Below, in pieces: positions 19,566 to 29,427 of a stretch of DNA of 64,000 bases. The position numbers were made by a program, and so were the translations under genes. The first letter of the stretch is position 1, and the number at the start of each line of letters is the position of its first letter. This DNA comes from Bacteroidales bacterium. GTDB lineage: Bacteria > Bacteroidota > Bacteroidia > Bacteroidales > UBA932. The notes under the pieces are model-generated. The model was not told the origin of the DNA, did not search any database, and saw only the letters and a program-made list of their open reading frames with translations. Location of the stretch: assembly GCA_015060455.1 (NCBI GenBank), contig SUYM01000004.1, positions 1 through 64,000 on the forward strand, read 5' to 3'.

Positions 19566-22382
19566 TCACTTTGTTCGTTCGAAATGACAGTGGTAGAGTA
19601 CTTCTTTCAGGAACGGTCCTGTTACCGAATCCGGATCCGCAGCCAACTGCTCCGGCGTGCCCTGCGCAACAATCATACCGCCTGCCTTTCCTCCTTCCGG
19701 ACCCATGTCGAAAATATAATCCACCGACTTCAGGACATCGAGGTTATGCTCGATGATGATAATCGTATTCCCTTGATCCACAAGTTTCTGCAACACCCCG
19801 AGAAGCACCTTTATATCCTCGGAATGCAGCCCTGTGGTCGGTTCGTCCAACAGGTATAATGTGTTTCCCGTACTCTTCTTTGCCAGTTCGGCAGCCAGTT
19901 TCATACGCTGACTCTCGCCTCCCGAAAGCGTCACGGCAGACTGCCCCAGACGAACATAACCCAGTCCCACATCCACAAGTGCCTTGAGTTTCGGCGCTAT
20001 GGTCGGAATATTCTCAAAGAACTCATACGCCTCGCTTATAGGCATTTCCAGCACGTCATTGATATTCTTCCCCTTATATCTTACCGCCAGAGTGTCGTCC
20101 TTGTATCTCCTGCCACGGCACTCCCCGCAGACAACATTCACCGAAGGAAGGAAATTCATCTCTATCACCTTGATGCCCGCACCCTTGCACTCCTCGCATC
20201 GTCCGCCCGGCACATTGAAGGAGAACCTTCCCGCCTTGAATCCCCGCACCTTTGCGTCCGGGGTCGCCTCGAACAGCGCCCTGATGTCATTGAACACTCC
20301 TGTAAATGTAGCAGGATTGCTTCGCGGAGTGCGTCCGATCGGACTCTGGTCAATCTCGATCAACTTGTCTATATTCTCGATACCCACAATCTCATCATAC
20401 GGCAGAGGCTGCATCCTGGCATTGTAGAACTTGTTTTTCAGCACAGGCATAAGGGTCTCGTTGATAAGCGAGGACTTTCCGCTGCCGCTCACCCCGCTCA
20501 CTCCGATCAGCATACCCAAAGGGAAATCCACATCGACATTTTTCAGGTTGTTGCCCCGTGCGCCACGGACACCGAGCGAAAGCCCGTTCCCGCTGCGGCG
20601 TGCGGAAGGAACCTCAATGCTTTTGCGGCCTGTAAGATAGTCCAATGTGACAGACTCCTTCCGTATGACAGGCTCCTCCTGCACGGAAGAGGCATCAAGC
20701 AGCACGTCCAATGGCCCGGAAAGGCAGACCTCTCCTCCCTTCTCACCCGCTCCCGGCCCGATATCCACCAGCCAGTCGGCCGCCATCATAGTCTCGGCAT
20801 CGTGCTCCACCACCATCACCGAATTGCCCTCGTCGCGCAGTCTCTTCAATGATGCTATCAGTTTCCTGTTGTCCCTCTGATGCAGTCCGATGGACGGTTC
20901 GTCCAATATATATAGGACATTGACCAACTTTGATCCTATCTGTGTCGCAAGACGTATTCTCTGGCTCTCTCCTCCGGAAAGCGAAGATGTGGTCCTGTCA
21001 AGCGACAGATAGTCCAGACCCACGTCCAGCAGGAACGCCACCCTGTCCTTCAATTCCTTCAATATGTCCCGCGCAATCAGTTTCTCCCTGTCCCCAAGTA
21101 CTCCGTCAAGCGAATCGAACCATCTGCTCAGGACGCTGATCTCCATCGCAGCCACCTCCGATATCGTCTTTCCGTCAATCTTGAAATATGTGGTCTCCTT
21201 GTTCAGCCTTGTGCCGCCGCATACAGGACAGACAATCTTTTCGCTTATGTCCCCGACCACTCCCGGATATGAGACCATTTCGGAAGAAGAACCCTCGCCG
21301 ACCCTGAACAGTTCGTCCGAGCCATAGACGATCAGATCTACCATATCTTCCGGAATATCCTCTATCGGGTCATATAATGAAAATTCATATTTCCTTGCAA
21401 TAGAGCGTATTATATCGAATTTTTTAGTCTCCCTCATCTTTCCCAACGGCACGATTCCGCCATCGGCGATTGAAACGGACCTGTCCGGAATCACGCTCTC
21501 GATATTGATGTCAACCACCTTTCCCAGACCCTTGCAATGAGGACAATAGCCCTGAGGAGAATTGAAAGAGAACGAATGTGGTGCAGGCTCAGCAAGCGAG
21601 AGGCCTGTGTCCGGGCATACAAGATGCTTGGAATAATGGTTCAACTCACCTGTCTCCATGTCCATGACGGCAAGAGAACCCTTACCGAAATTGAGGGCCG
21701 ATGCCACGGAAGCCTTGATCCTCGCCTGATCCTTTTCCGCAGGTTTGAGCCTGTCTACCACCAGTTCGATGAAATGGGCCTTATACCTGTCCAGGGCCGC
21801 GACCTCGCTCAACTCGCGTAGTTCTCCGTCTATCCTCATCTGGGTGAACCCTCTCTTTCGCATCTGTTCAAGGAGTTCCTTGTAATGACCCTTCCTGCCC
21901 TTGACCAGAGGTGCCAGCAGGTAACATTTGCGACCCGCGTAGTTCTCCATGATAAGTGAGATTATCCGTTCGTCGCTATACCTGACCATGGCCTTGCCCG
22001 TATGAGGGGAGTACGCAGTGGAGGCCCGTGCATATAGAAGGCGCAGGAAATCATATATTTCCGTAATGGTGCCCACCGTGGAGCGCGGGTTGTTGCCTGT
22101 GGTCTTCTGCTCTATGGCTATGACCGGACTCAGGCCTGTAATGGACTCTGCCTCAGGCTTTTCCAATATGCCCATAAAGTGCTTGGCATACGTGGAGAGC
22201 GTGTCCATATACCTCCTCTGACCCTCGGCGTATATCGTATCGAAGGCAAGGGACGACTTTCCGCTTCCGCTCAGACCGGTAAGCACGACGAACCTGCCCC
22301 TCGGTATGGAAAGCGTGGCTCCTTTGAGGTTGTGGGCTTTTGCCCCGACTATTTCAATAAACTCCTTATTCTTCATCGTCAT
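19566..22382 (-). CDS. uvrA: Excinuclease ABC subunit A
   Basis: This 938-residue UvrA is the damage-recognition ATPase of nucleotide excision repair. It has two ABC modules: Walker A GLSGSGKSS at 36-44, ABC signature SLSGGESQRIRLATQIGS, a second Walker A GVSGSGKSS and TLSGGESQRMKLAAELAK. The C-terminal zinc finger is complete (CEECKGAG, CGECRGRRY). The first zinc site reads CPDTG where the classical form is CPxCG, so one ligand is lacking while the later CPHC pair remains. I think this is common in Bacteroidetes UvrA. The start overlaps the upstream MBL gene's stop by 17 bp, suggesting coupled translation; MTMKN has a second ATG two codons in. Confidence 0.95.
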   Translation of the reverse strand: MTMKNKEFIEIVGAKAHNLKGATLSIPRGRFVVLTGLSGSGKSSLAFDTIYAEGQRRYMDTLSTYAKHFMGILEKPEAESITGLSPVIAIEQKTTGNNPRSTVGTITEIYDFLRLLYARASTAYSPHTGKAMVRYSDERIISLIMENYAGRKCYLLAPLVKGRKGHYKELLEQMRKRGFTQMRIDGELRELSEVAALDRYKAHFIELVVDRLKPAEKDQARIKASVASALNFGKGSLAVMDMETGELNHYSKHLVCPDTGLSLAEPAPHSFSFNSPQGYCPHCKGLGKVVDINIESVIPDRSVSIADGGIVPLGKMRETKKFDIIRSIARKYEFSLYDPIEDIPEDMVDLIVYGSDELFRVGEGSSSEMVSYPGVVGDISEKIVCPVCGGTRLNKETTYFKIDGKTISEVAAMEISVLSRWFDSLDGVLGDREKLIARDILKELKDRVAFLLDVGLDYLSLDRTTSSLSGGESQRIRLATQIGSKLVNVLYILDEPSIGLHQRDNRKLIASLKRLRDEGNSVMVVEHDAETMMAADWLVDIGPGAGEKGGEVCLSGPLDVLLDASSVQEEPVIRKESVTLDYLTGRKSIEVPSARRSGNGLSLGVRGARGNNLKNVDVDFPLGMLIGVSGVSGSGKSSLINETLMPVLKNKFYNARMQPLPYDEIVGIENIDKLIEIDQSPIGRTPRSNPATFTGVFNDIRALFEATPDAKVRGFKAGRFSFNVPGGRCEECKGAGIKVIEMNFLPSVNVVCGECRGRRYKDDTLAVRYKGKNINDVLEMPISEAYEFFENIPTIAPKLKALVDVGLGYVRLGQSAVTLSGGESQRMKLAAELAKKSTGNTLYLLDEPTTGLHSEDIKVLLGVLQKLVDQGNTIIIIEHNLDVLKSVDYIFDMGPEGGKAGGMIVAQGTPEQLAADPDSVTGPFLKEVLYHCHFERTK

Positions 22383-23043
22383 ACGGCAGATTGAAAGGCA
22401 ACAGGAACGGGTTGGTCATGCGCTCTGTGGCAATGTCCGTCGATGGCCCGTGACCAGGGAACACCCTGATGTCTCCGTCCAGGCACATGATCTTCTCCCA
22501 TATACTCTTCATCATCAGGTCATAATCCCCGCCGGGGTGGTCTGTGCGCCCTATCGCTCCTGCAAAAAGCGTGTCACCGCTGAAAAGCACCTTGGCCTGT
22601 CTTTCCAGAAAGCATAGTCCTCCGACAGAATGTCCCGGAGTCTGCAGCACCTCGAAATTCAGGCTGCCGACCTTGATGATGTCTCCTTCCTTACAGTCGA
22701 TGATCTCGGCATCCTCGCCTGGCAGAACAGGGAGTTCCAGCCCGTAATTTCCACAGACATAAGGGTTTGTGTGCTCGAAGGAATAGGTCTCCTTCTTGTC
22801 CATATATATCGGGATATTGTATGTGCGGGCGAAGTCTGCAAGACCGTAGATGTGGTCAAAGTGCCCATGTGTCAGCAGGACACATACGGGTGTGAGATTT
22901 TTTGACTGTATCAATGCAACGATTTTCTCTCTTTCGGCATCTTTGTAGCCAGGGTCTACAACGGCGCAGCAGCCGTTGTCGTCCCACACCAGAGTGCAGT
23001 TTGTCTGGAATGGATTGAATATGAACTGTTCCAAATGAATCAT
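22366..23043 (-). CDS. MBL-fold metallo-hydrolase (glyoxalase II-like)
   Basis: This 225-residue metallo-beta-lactamase-fold hydrolase has the metal-binding THGHFDH motif at 58-64, a second-site TPGHSVGG, VLFSGDTLFAGAIGRTD and FPGHGPST. The GRTD and GDTLF segments are typical of the hydroxyacylglutathione-hydrolase-like subgroup, though bacteria of this order often lack glutathione, so the thioester substrate is uncertain. Its stop lies inside the start region of uvrA. It faces the deoxynucleoside kinase gene, with an 87-bp divergent promoter region between them. Confidence 0.88.
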   Translation of the reverse strand: MIHLEQFIFNPFQTNCTLVWDDNGCCAVVDPGYKDAEREKIVALIQSKNLTPVCVLLTHGHFDHIYGLADFARTYNIPIYMDKKETYSFEHTNPYVCGNYGLELPVLPGEDAEIIDCKEGDIIKVGSLNFEVLQTPGHSVGGLCFLERQAKVLFSGDTLFAGAIGRTDHPGGDYDLMMKSIWEKIMCLDGDIRVFPGHGPSTDIATERMTNPFLLPFNLPYDDEE

Positions 23044-23082
23044 CTTCGAGGTATATTTTTACAAAAATACAAAAGAAGTTGT

Positions 23083-23090
23083 TAACTTTG
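23083..23090 (+). promoter_or_regulatory. Putative -7 box of the deoxynucleoside kinase gene
   Basis: TAACTTTG fits TAnnTTTG, 40 bp before ATG 23131, with a T-rich element about 22 bp upstream. Confidence 0.5.
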
Positions 23091-23130
23091 CCAAGTTGAG
23101 GCAACTAAAATGAACTAAAACTTAAACATT

Positions 23131-23751
23131 ATGCATATCGCTATTGCGGGCAACATCGGCAGCGGAAAGACTACCCTTACCAAGATGCTTGCCGCCCATT
23201 ACGGATGGACTCCAAAGTTCGAGTCGGTCGATTATAATCCATATCTCGCTGATTTTTATGAGGATATGGAGCGTTGGTCCTTCAATCTTCAGGTTTATTT
23301 TCTTAACAAGCGTTTCAAGGATGTCGTGGATATCTCCAAGGTTGACGAGGTGATAATCCAGGACCGTACCATCTATGAGGATGCGCGCATCTTTGCTCCG
23401 AACCTTCACGGCATGGGGCTTATGAGCACACGTGACTTTGAGAACTATTCGGACCTCTTCGACCTGATGATGTCGCTTGTAAATCCGCCTGACCTCCTCA
23501 TCTATCTGCGCAGTTCGATTCCTAATCTTGTGAGCCAGATCCAGAAGCGTGGCCGCGAGTACGAGAAGAGCATCCGTATCGATTATATCACCGGACTCAA
23601 CGAACGGTATGAGAATTGGATCAAGGATTATAAGCACAACCTGCTCATCCTTGATGTGGACCGCATCAAGTTCGAGAACCGCCCGGAGGATTTCCAGGAA
23701 ATTATTGACAAGATCGATGCTCAGTTGTTCGGTCTCTTTAAAAACGAGTAG
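23131..23751 (+). CDS. Deoxynucleoside kinase
   Basis: This 206-residue dNK/TK2-family kinase starts MHIAIAGNIGSGKTT with the P-loop at residues 7-15. It has the family motif IIQDRTIYEDARIFA (base-binding and DRS-like segment), LIYLRSSIPNLVSQIQKRGREYE with the lid arginines, and a C-terminal LLILDVDRIKFENRPEDF. It phosphorylates deoxynucleosides for salvage. Which base it prefers cannot be told. The acyl-CoA ligase gene starts at the base after its stop codon. Confidence 0.88.
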   Translation: MHIAIAGNIGSGKTTLTKMLAAHYGWTPKFESVDYNPYLADFYEDMERWSFNLQVYFLNKRFKDVVDISKVDEVIIQDRTIYEDARIFAPNLHGMGLMSTRDFENYSDLFDLMMSLVNPPDLLIYLRSSIPNLVSQIQKRGREYEKSIRIDYITGLNERYENWIKDYKHNLLILDVDRIKFENRPEDFQEIIDKIDAQLFGLFKNE

Positions 23752-25668
23752 ATGGCTATGGCAGAAAGGCTGACAATCATTGACTTCGCTGAGAAATATG
23801 TAGCGAAATATTCCGAGAACCCTTTCCTGTGGGAAAAGAATCTTGACACCAACGTCTGGGAGCCGACAACCTATAAGGAAACTTTGGCTCTGGCAAAGCG
23901 CATCGGCGCAGGACTTATGGCTCTTGGAGTGCAGAAGGGGGAGAAGGTCTCCTATCTGTCTGAGGGTCGTCAGATGTGGGTCATCGGAGAACTTGGAGTG
24001 CTCTATGCCGGTGCAGTGAATGTTCCTCTTTCCATCAAATTGGAGGAGTCAAACGACCTTGTGTTCCGCGTAAAGCATTCTGATTCAAAATATATCATCA
24101 CTTCAAAGTTCCAGTTGCCTAAGGTCAGAAAGATACTCCCTGAGTGTCCTATGGTCGAGAAGGTCATCATCTTTGACGAGGTGGCCGACAGGCAGGAAAA
24201 TGAAATCCTTATCGATGAAATCATCTCGATGGGAGATAAGTTCCTTGCAGAAAATGAGGAACTCTTTATCCGGAGATACAAGTCAGTAGGTCCTGATGAT
24301 TATGCGAACATCAGTTATACATCAGGCACTACCGCCGATCCGAAGGGTATCCTTCTGACTCACAGGAACTACACTGCAAACGTGGAGCAGGCACACTCTG
24401 TCATCGGAGTGGAGGAGACGGACAGAATGCTCATCATCCTTCCGCTCGACCACTGCTTTGCTCATGTGGCAGGATTCTACACAATGATGTCCTATGGTGC
24501 TTCTCTTGGAATGGTTCCTTCCGGAAAGACAGGCAAGGAGGCGCTTCGTAATATCCCGATGAGTATCAACGAACTCAAACCGCATGTGATGCTCTCGGTT
24601 CCGACTCTGGCAAAGAACTTCAAGAAGAATATCGAGACTTCCATCAGGAAGAGCGGCAAGACTGTCGAGAAACTCTACAACTTCGCCCTCAAAAATGCCA
24701 TAGCCTACCATAAGGAAGGTTATAACAGGGGAACGGAGTTCGCAGATATTTTCCGCAAGCCTCTGATGCTTCTGTTTGACAGGATCATCTTCAAGAAGGT
24801 CCGTGCTGGTCTTGGCGGCAACATGAAGTTCTTCGTCGGCGGCGGCGCGCTCCTTGATATCGATCTTCAAAGATATTATTGCGCCATCGGTATTCCGATG
24901 TATCAGGGCTATGGCCTTTCGGAGGCGACTCCTATCATATCTGCCAATTCTCAGGCAAAACATATTTTCGGATCATCTGGAAAGGTGGTGAGCCCGATGG
25001 AGATCAAGATTCTGGATGCTGACGGCATCGAGCAGCCTTTCGGCGTGAAGGGCGAGATCTGCATCAAGGGTGAAAATGTGATGGCAGGCTATTGGAAGAA
25101 CCCGAAATCGACGGCTGATACAATAGTTGACGGCTGGCTCCACACTGGTGACATGGGTTATATGCGTGACGAGGAGATGCTCTATGTCGTGGGACGCTTC
25201 AAGTCGCTTCTTATTGCTGCGGACGGTGAGAAATATTCACCTGAGGGTATCGAGGAGAACCTTGTGGAAAATTCCAGATTCATAGACGGTGCGATCCTGC
25301 ACAACAGTCAGGACCCATATACAATCGCCCTGCTGACCCCGAACAAGGAGGCTTTGAAGCAGTATGCCAAGGAACTCGGCCTTGACCCATCGACCCGCGA
25401 GGCCAAGGAAAAGATGCTCGAAAAGATTCAGGATGAGGTGAATTCTTACAGAAAGGGCGGTCGTCACGAGGGCATGTTCCCTGACAGATGGCTTCCGGCT
25501 GCAATCTGTGTGCTCCCGGAGCCTTGGACAGAACAGAACCATTTCCTCAACAGTTCGATGAAGGTTGTCCGTGGCCGTATCGAGGAGGCTTATAAGGCAA
25601 ATATGGCCTATGCATATACTCCGGAAGGAAAGAATGTGGTCAATGAAATGAATATCGCATCTCTCTAA
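23752..25668 (+). CDS. AMP-dependent long-chain acyl-CoA synthetase
   Basis: This 638-residue ligase has the AMP-binding motif ISYTSGTTADPKGILLTH, the adenine loop YQGYGLSEATPII, WLHTGDMGYMRDEEMLYVVGR and the lysine region SLLIAADGEKYSPEGIEE. It is of the FadD15/long-chain type that activates fatty acids to acyl-CoA. The ATG lies directly after the kinase stop (TAGATG), and a second ATG two codons on (23758) is possible. The two genes are probably co-transcribed, although no functional link is obvious. Confidence 0.9.
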   Translation: MAMAERLTIIDFAEKYVAKYSENPFLWEKNLDTNVWEPTTYKETLALAKRIGAGLMALGVQKGEKVSYLSEGRQMWVIGELGVLYAGAVNVPLSIKLEESNDLVFRVKHSDSKYIITSKFQLPKVRKILPECPMVEKVIIFDEVADRQENEILIDEIISMGDKFLAENEELFIRRYKSVGPDDYANISYTSGTTADPKGILLTHRNYTANVEQAHSVIGVEETDRMLIILPLDHCFAHVAGFYTMMSYGASLGMVPSGKTGKEALRNIPMSINELKPHVMLSVPTLAKNFKKNIETSIRKSGKTVEKLYNFALKNAIAYHKEGYNRGTEFADIFRKPLMLLFDRIIFKKVRAGLGGNMKFFVGGGALLDIDLQRYYCAIGIPMYQGYGLSEATPIISANSQAKHIFGSSGKVVSPMEIKILDADGIEQPFGVKGEICIKGENVMAGYWKNPKSTADTIVDGWLHTGDMGYMRDEEMLYVVGRFKSLLIAADGEKYSPEGIEENLVENSRFIDGAILHNSQDPYTIALLTPNKEALKQYAKELGLDPSTREAKEKMLEKIQDEVNSYRKGGRHEGMFPDRWLPAAICVLPEPWTEQNHFLNSSMKVVRGRIEEAYKANMAYAYTPEGKNVVNEMNIASL

Positions 25669-25690
25669 TCGGAATATCAGAAAAAATGAT

Positions 25691-25698
25691 TACATTTG
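25691..25698 (+). promoter_or_regulatory. Putative -7 box of guaB
   Basis: TACATTTG fits TAnnTTTG, 18 bp before ATG 25716, implying a short leader. No clear -33 element was seen. Confidence 0.45.
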
Positions 25699-25712
25699 TC
25701 AAATTTTATTGA

Positions 25713-27184
<1,472 letters not shown>

Positions 27185-27185
<1 letters not shown>

Positions 27186-28045
27186 TGACCCGTAGGCTTT
27201 ATATAACAGCAATAATATCAGTCGTCCTGCCGTTGCTCACATCGTGCAGGGCGATTTCATCCTTTTTAGGGCGCGAGGAAGTGGTCGCGGTCGTCGGCTC
27301 GGACAAGTTGTATAGAAGCGATGTGGAGAGTCTGATACCCAAGGGCTTGTCTTCTGAGGACAGTCTGACCATGGCTTCGCAGTATATAAGGTCATGGGCT
27401 TCCGACAGGGTCTATCTGAAAATCGCGGAAGAGCAGTTGTCTAAGTCCGAAAAGGATGTCACCAAGGAACTGGAGGACTATCGCAGGACCCTCCTGAAAT
27501 ATCGGTATGAGCAGTTGTATGTCAATGAGAGGCTTGATACTGCCGTGAGCAGGGATATGATCGAGGAGTATTATCAGGCACACAGCGACAAGTTCATTCT
27601 GGACAGGCCTGTTGTCAAGGCACGTTTCCTCAATATACAGGCAGATTCGCCGAGCCTCCAGCAGATACGCAAGAGGATGTCCTCGACAGAGGCAAACGAT
27701 CTGATCGAGGCCGACAGCATCGCCTTCTCGTCCGCAATGAAATTCACCACATGGGCGGACAACTGGATAGATATAAATGTTCTTGCGAGGGAGTATCAGA
27801 TGAATTATGACCAGTTGCTTGCCAGGATGAACAGGAGGTGGATAGAGCATGTTGATACGACAGGATATATGAAACTTGCATATATCTCTGAGATTTTACA
27901 GAAAGGACAGGCTGCTCCTGTGGATTATTCTGCCGAGAGCATCCGCAATATAATAATAAGTTCGCGCCGTCAGAGTATTCTGCTGAACTTGGAACAGGAT
28001 TTGCTCGATGAGGCGCGCGCAGATGGAGACTTTGTAATTTATTGA
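27185..28045 (+). CDS. Peptidyl-prolyl isomerase-like periplasmic lipoprotein
   Basis: This 286-residue protein has a lipobox LLTSC (Cys about 21), then a SurA-N/PpiC-like helical chaperone region: VVGSDKLYRSDVESLIPKG, SWASDRVYLKIAEEQL, and the SurA-type YYQAHSDKFILDRPVVKARFL. I see no clear PPIase active-site block, so chaperone function is more likely than isomerase activity (inference). It lies between guaB (one-base overlap) and the SurA-like gene (2-bp gap), and probably helps folding of outer-membrane proteins. Confidence 0.75.
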
Positions 28046-28047
28046 TA

Positions 28048-29427
28048 ATGACGGGTTATAAGATGAGACTTGCGGCCGTTGTGGCTTTTGCGGCAATGGC
28101 TTTTGGTGCGTCTGCACAGAAATATTCCAATGGAGTTGTGGATAAGACCATAGCGGTCATCGGTAACGAGATGATCACAATTTCCCAGTTGGAGGAGGAA
28201 GTCCAGATGATGAGGGCTTACGGAATGATGTCTGACAAGAGCGGAAGATGTGAGATTCTGGAGCAGATGATGGTTTCAAAACTTTTCCTGATGCAGGCGA
28301 GAGTCGATTCCATCGCAGTCAATAATGATGTGGTGGAGAGCGAGTTGCGCAGCAGGATGGACAATGTCAGGACTCAACTCGGTGGAGATGAGGGAGTTGA
28401 GGAGTATTTCAAGAAGCCTCTCCACAAACTCCGCCAGGAGTGGAGGGAGGCCATCACGGACCAGACCATGACCCAGCAGATGCAGCAGGAGATAGCGAAG
28501 AAGGTTCCCGAACTCACTCCGTATGATGTGCAGGAATACCTCAAAGGTGTCGATCAGGCTGATCTTCCGATAGTTCCGGTCAAGTATCAACTCCGTCAGA
28601 TATGCATATATCCTGACAGGGAAGCAGCAAACATGGCTGTCAAGGAGCGTCTGCTTGCAATCCGCGAGCGTATCATAGCAGGCGAGAAGTTCTCGACACT
28701 TGCCAGACTTTATTCTCAGGATCCGGGAAGTGCAAGAAAGGGTGGAGAACTCGGCATGGCTTCAAAGTCCATATTCTGGCCTGCGTTCTCCGATGCTGCA
28801 ATGGCCTTGAAGCCGGGTGTGGTGTCTCAGATTGTGGAGACTCCCGACGGATTCCATATCATCGAGGTCCTGGAGAAGAAAGGCGACATGTTCAACTGCC
28901 GTCACATTCTTCTGAAACCGGAATATACATCTGACGACAGGGAAAAGGCCTTCCATACCCTGGACAGTCTCAGGACCGAACTTGTCAAGGGTGAAGTCTC
29001 GTTTGATCTTGTTGCGAAATTCTATTCACAGGATCCTGCCACAAGGACAAACGGAGGTCAGATGGCTGATCCTATGTCGGGGTCTTCGTATTTCGAGGTC
29101 GATCAACTCAAACCTCAGGACTATGCTGCAATCAAGGATCTTAAAGAGGGAGAAATCTCGGTGCCAGTGGAGTCTCTTGACAACGAGGGGCGCAGCGGAA
29201 ACACAGTCTATAAGATAATAAAGGTGGATAAGATTGTCCCTTCGCACGCAGCCACCTTCAATCAGGACTATAATCTGCTTCTGGATCAGGCCAAGCAGGT
29301 AAAGGCCTCTGAGGCGATCGATGAGTTCATCAAGGAGAAGATCGGAACCACATATATAATCATAGATCCTTTATTCAAGGATTGTTCATTCGAAAGAGAG
29401 GGTTGGGCTGAGAAGTTCAGGAAATAA
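28048..29427 (+). CDS. surA: SurA-like periplasmic chaperone/peptidyl-prolyl isomerase
   Basis: From ATG 28048 it has 459 residues (ATG 28063 is also possible). There is a signal peptide ending FGASAQ, an N-terminal SurA chaperone domain (IAVIGNEMITISQLEEEV) and two parvulin domains: QLRQICIYPD...GGELGMASKSIF...GFHIIEVLEKKG, then CRHILLKP...YSQDPATRTNGGQMADP. It should escort outer-membrane proteins across the periplasm. The following OstA-like gene overlaps its stop (TAATG), consistent with a joint role in outer-membrane assembly. Confidence 0.93.
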   Translation: MTGYKMRLAAVVAFAAMAFGASAQKYSNGVVDKTIAVIGNEMITISQLEEEVQMMRAYGMMSDKSGRCEILEQMMVSKLFLMQARVDSIAVNNDVVESELRSRMDNVRTQLGGDEGVEEYFKKPLHKLRQEWREAITDQTMTQQMQQEIAKKVPELTPYDVQEYLKGVDQADLPIVPVKYQLRQICIYPDREAANMAVKERLLAIRERIIAGEKFSTLARLYSQDPGSARKGGELGMASKSIFWPAFSDAAMALKPGVVSQIVETPDGFHIIEVLEKKGDMFNCRHILLKPEYTSDDREKAFHTLDSLRTELVKGEVSFDLVAKFYSQDPATRTNGGQMADPMSGSSYFEVDQLKPQDYAAIKDLKEGEISVPVESLDNEGRSGNTVYKIIKVDKIVPSHAATFNQDYNLLLDQAKQVKASEAIDEFIKEKIGTTYIIIDPLFKDCSFEREGWAEKFRK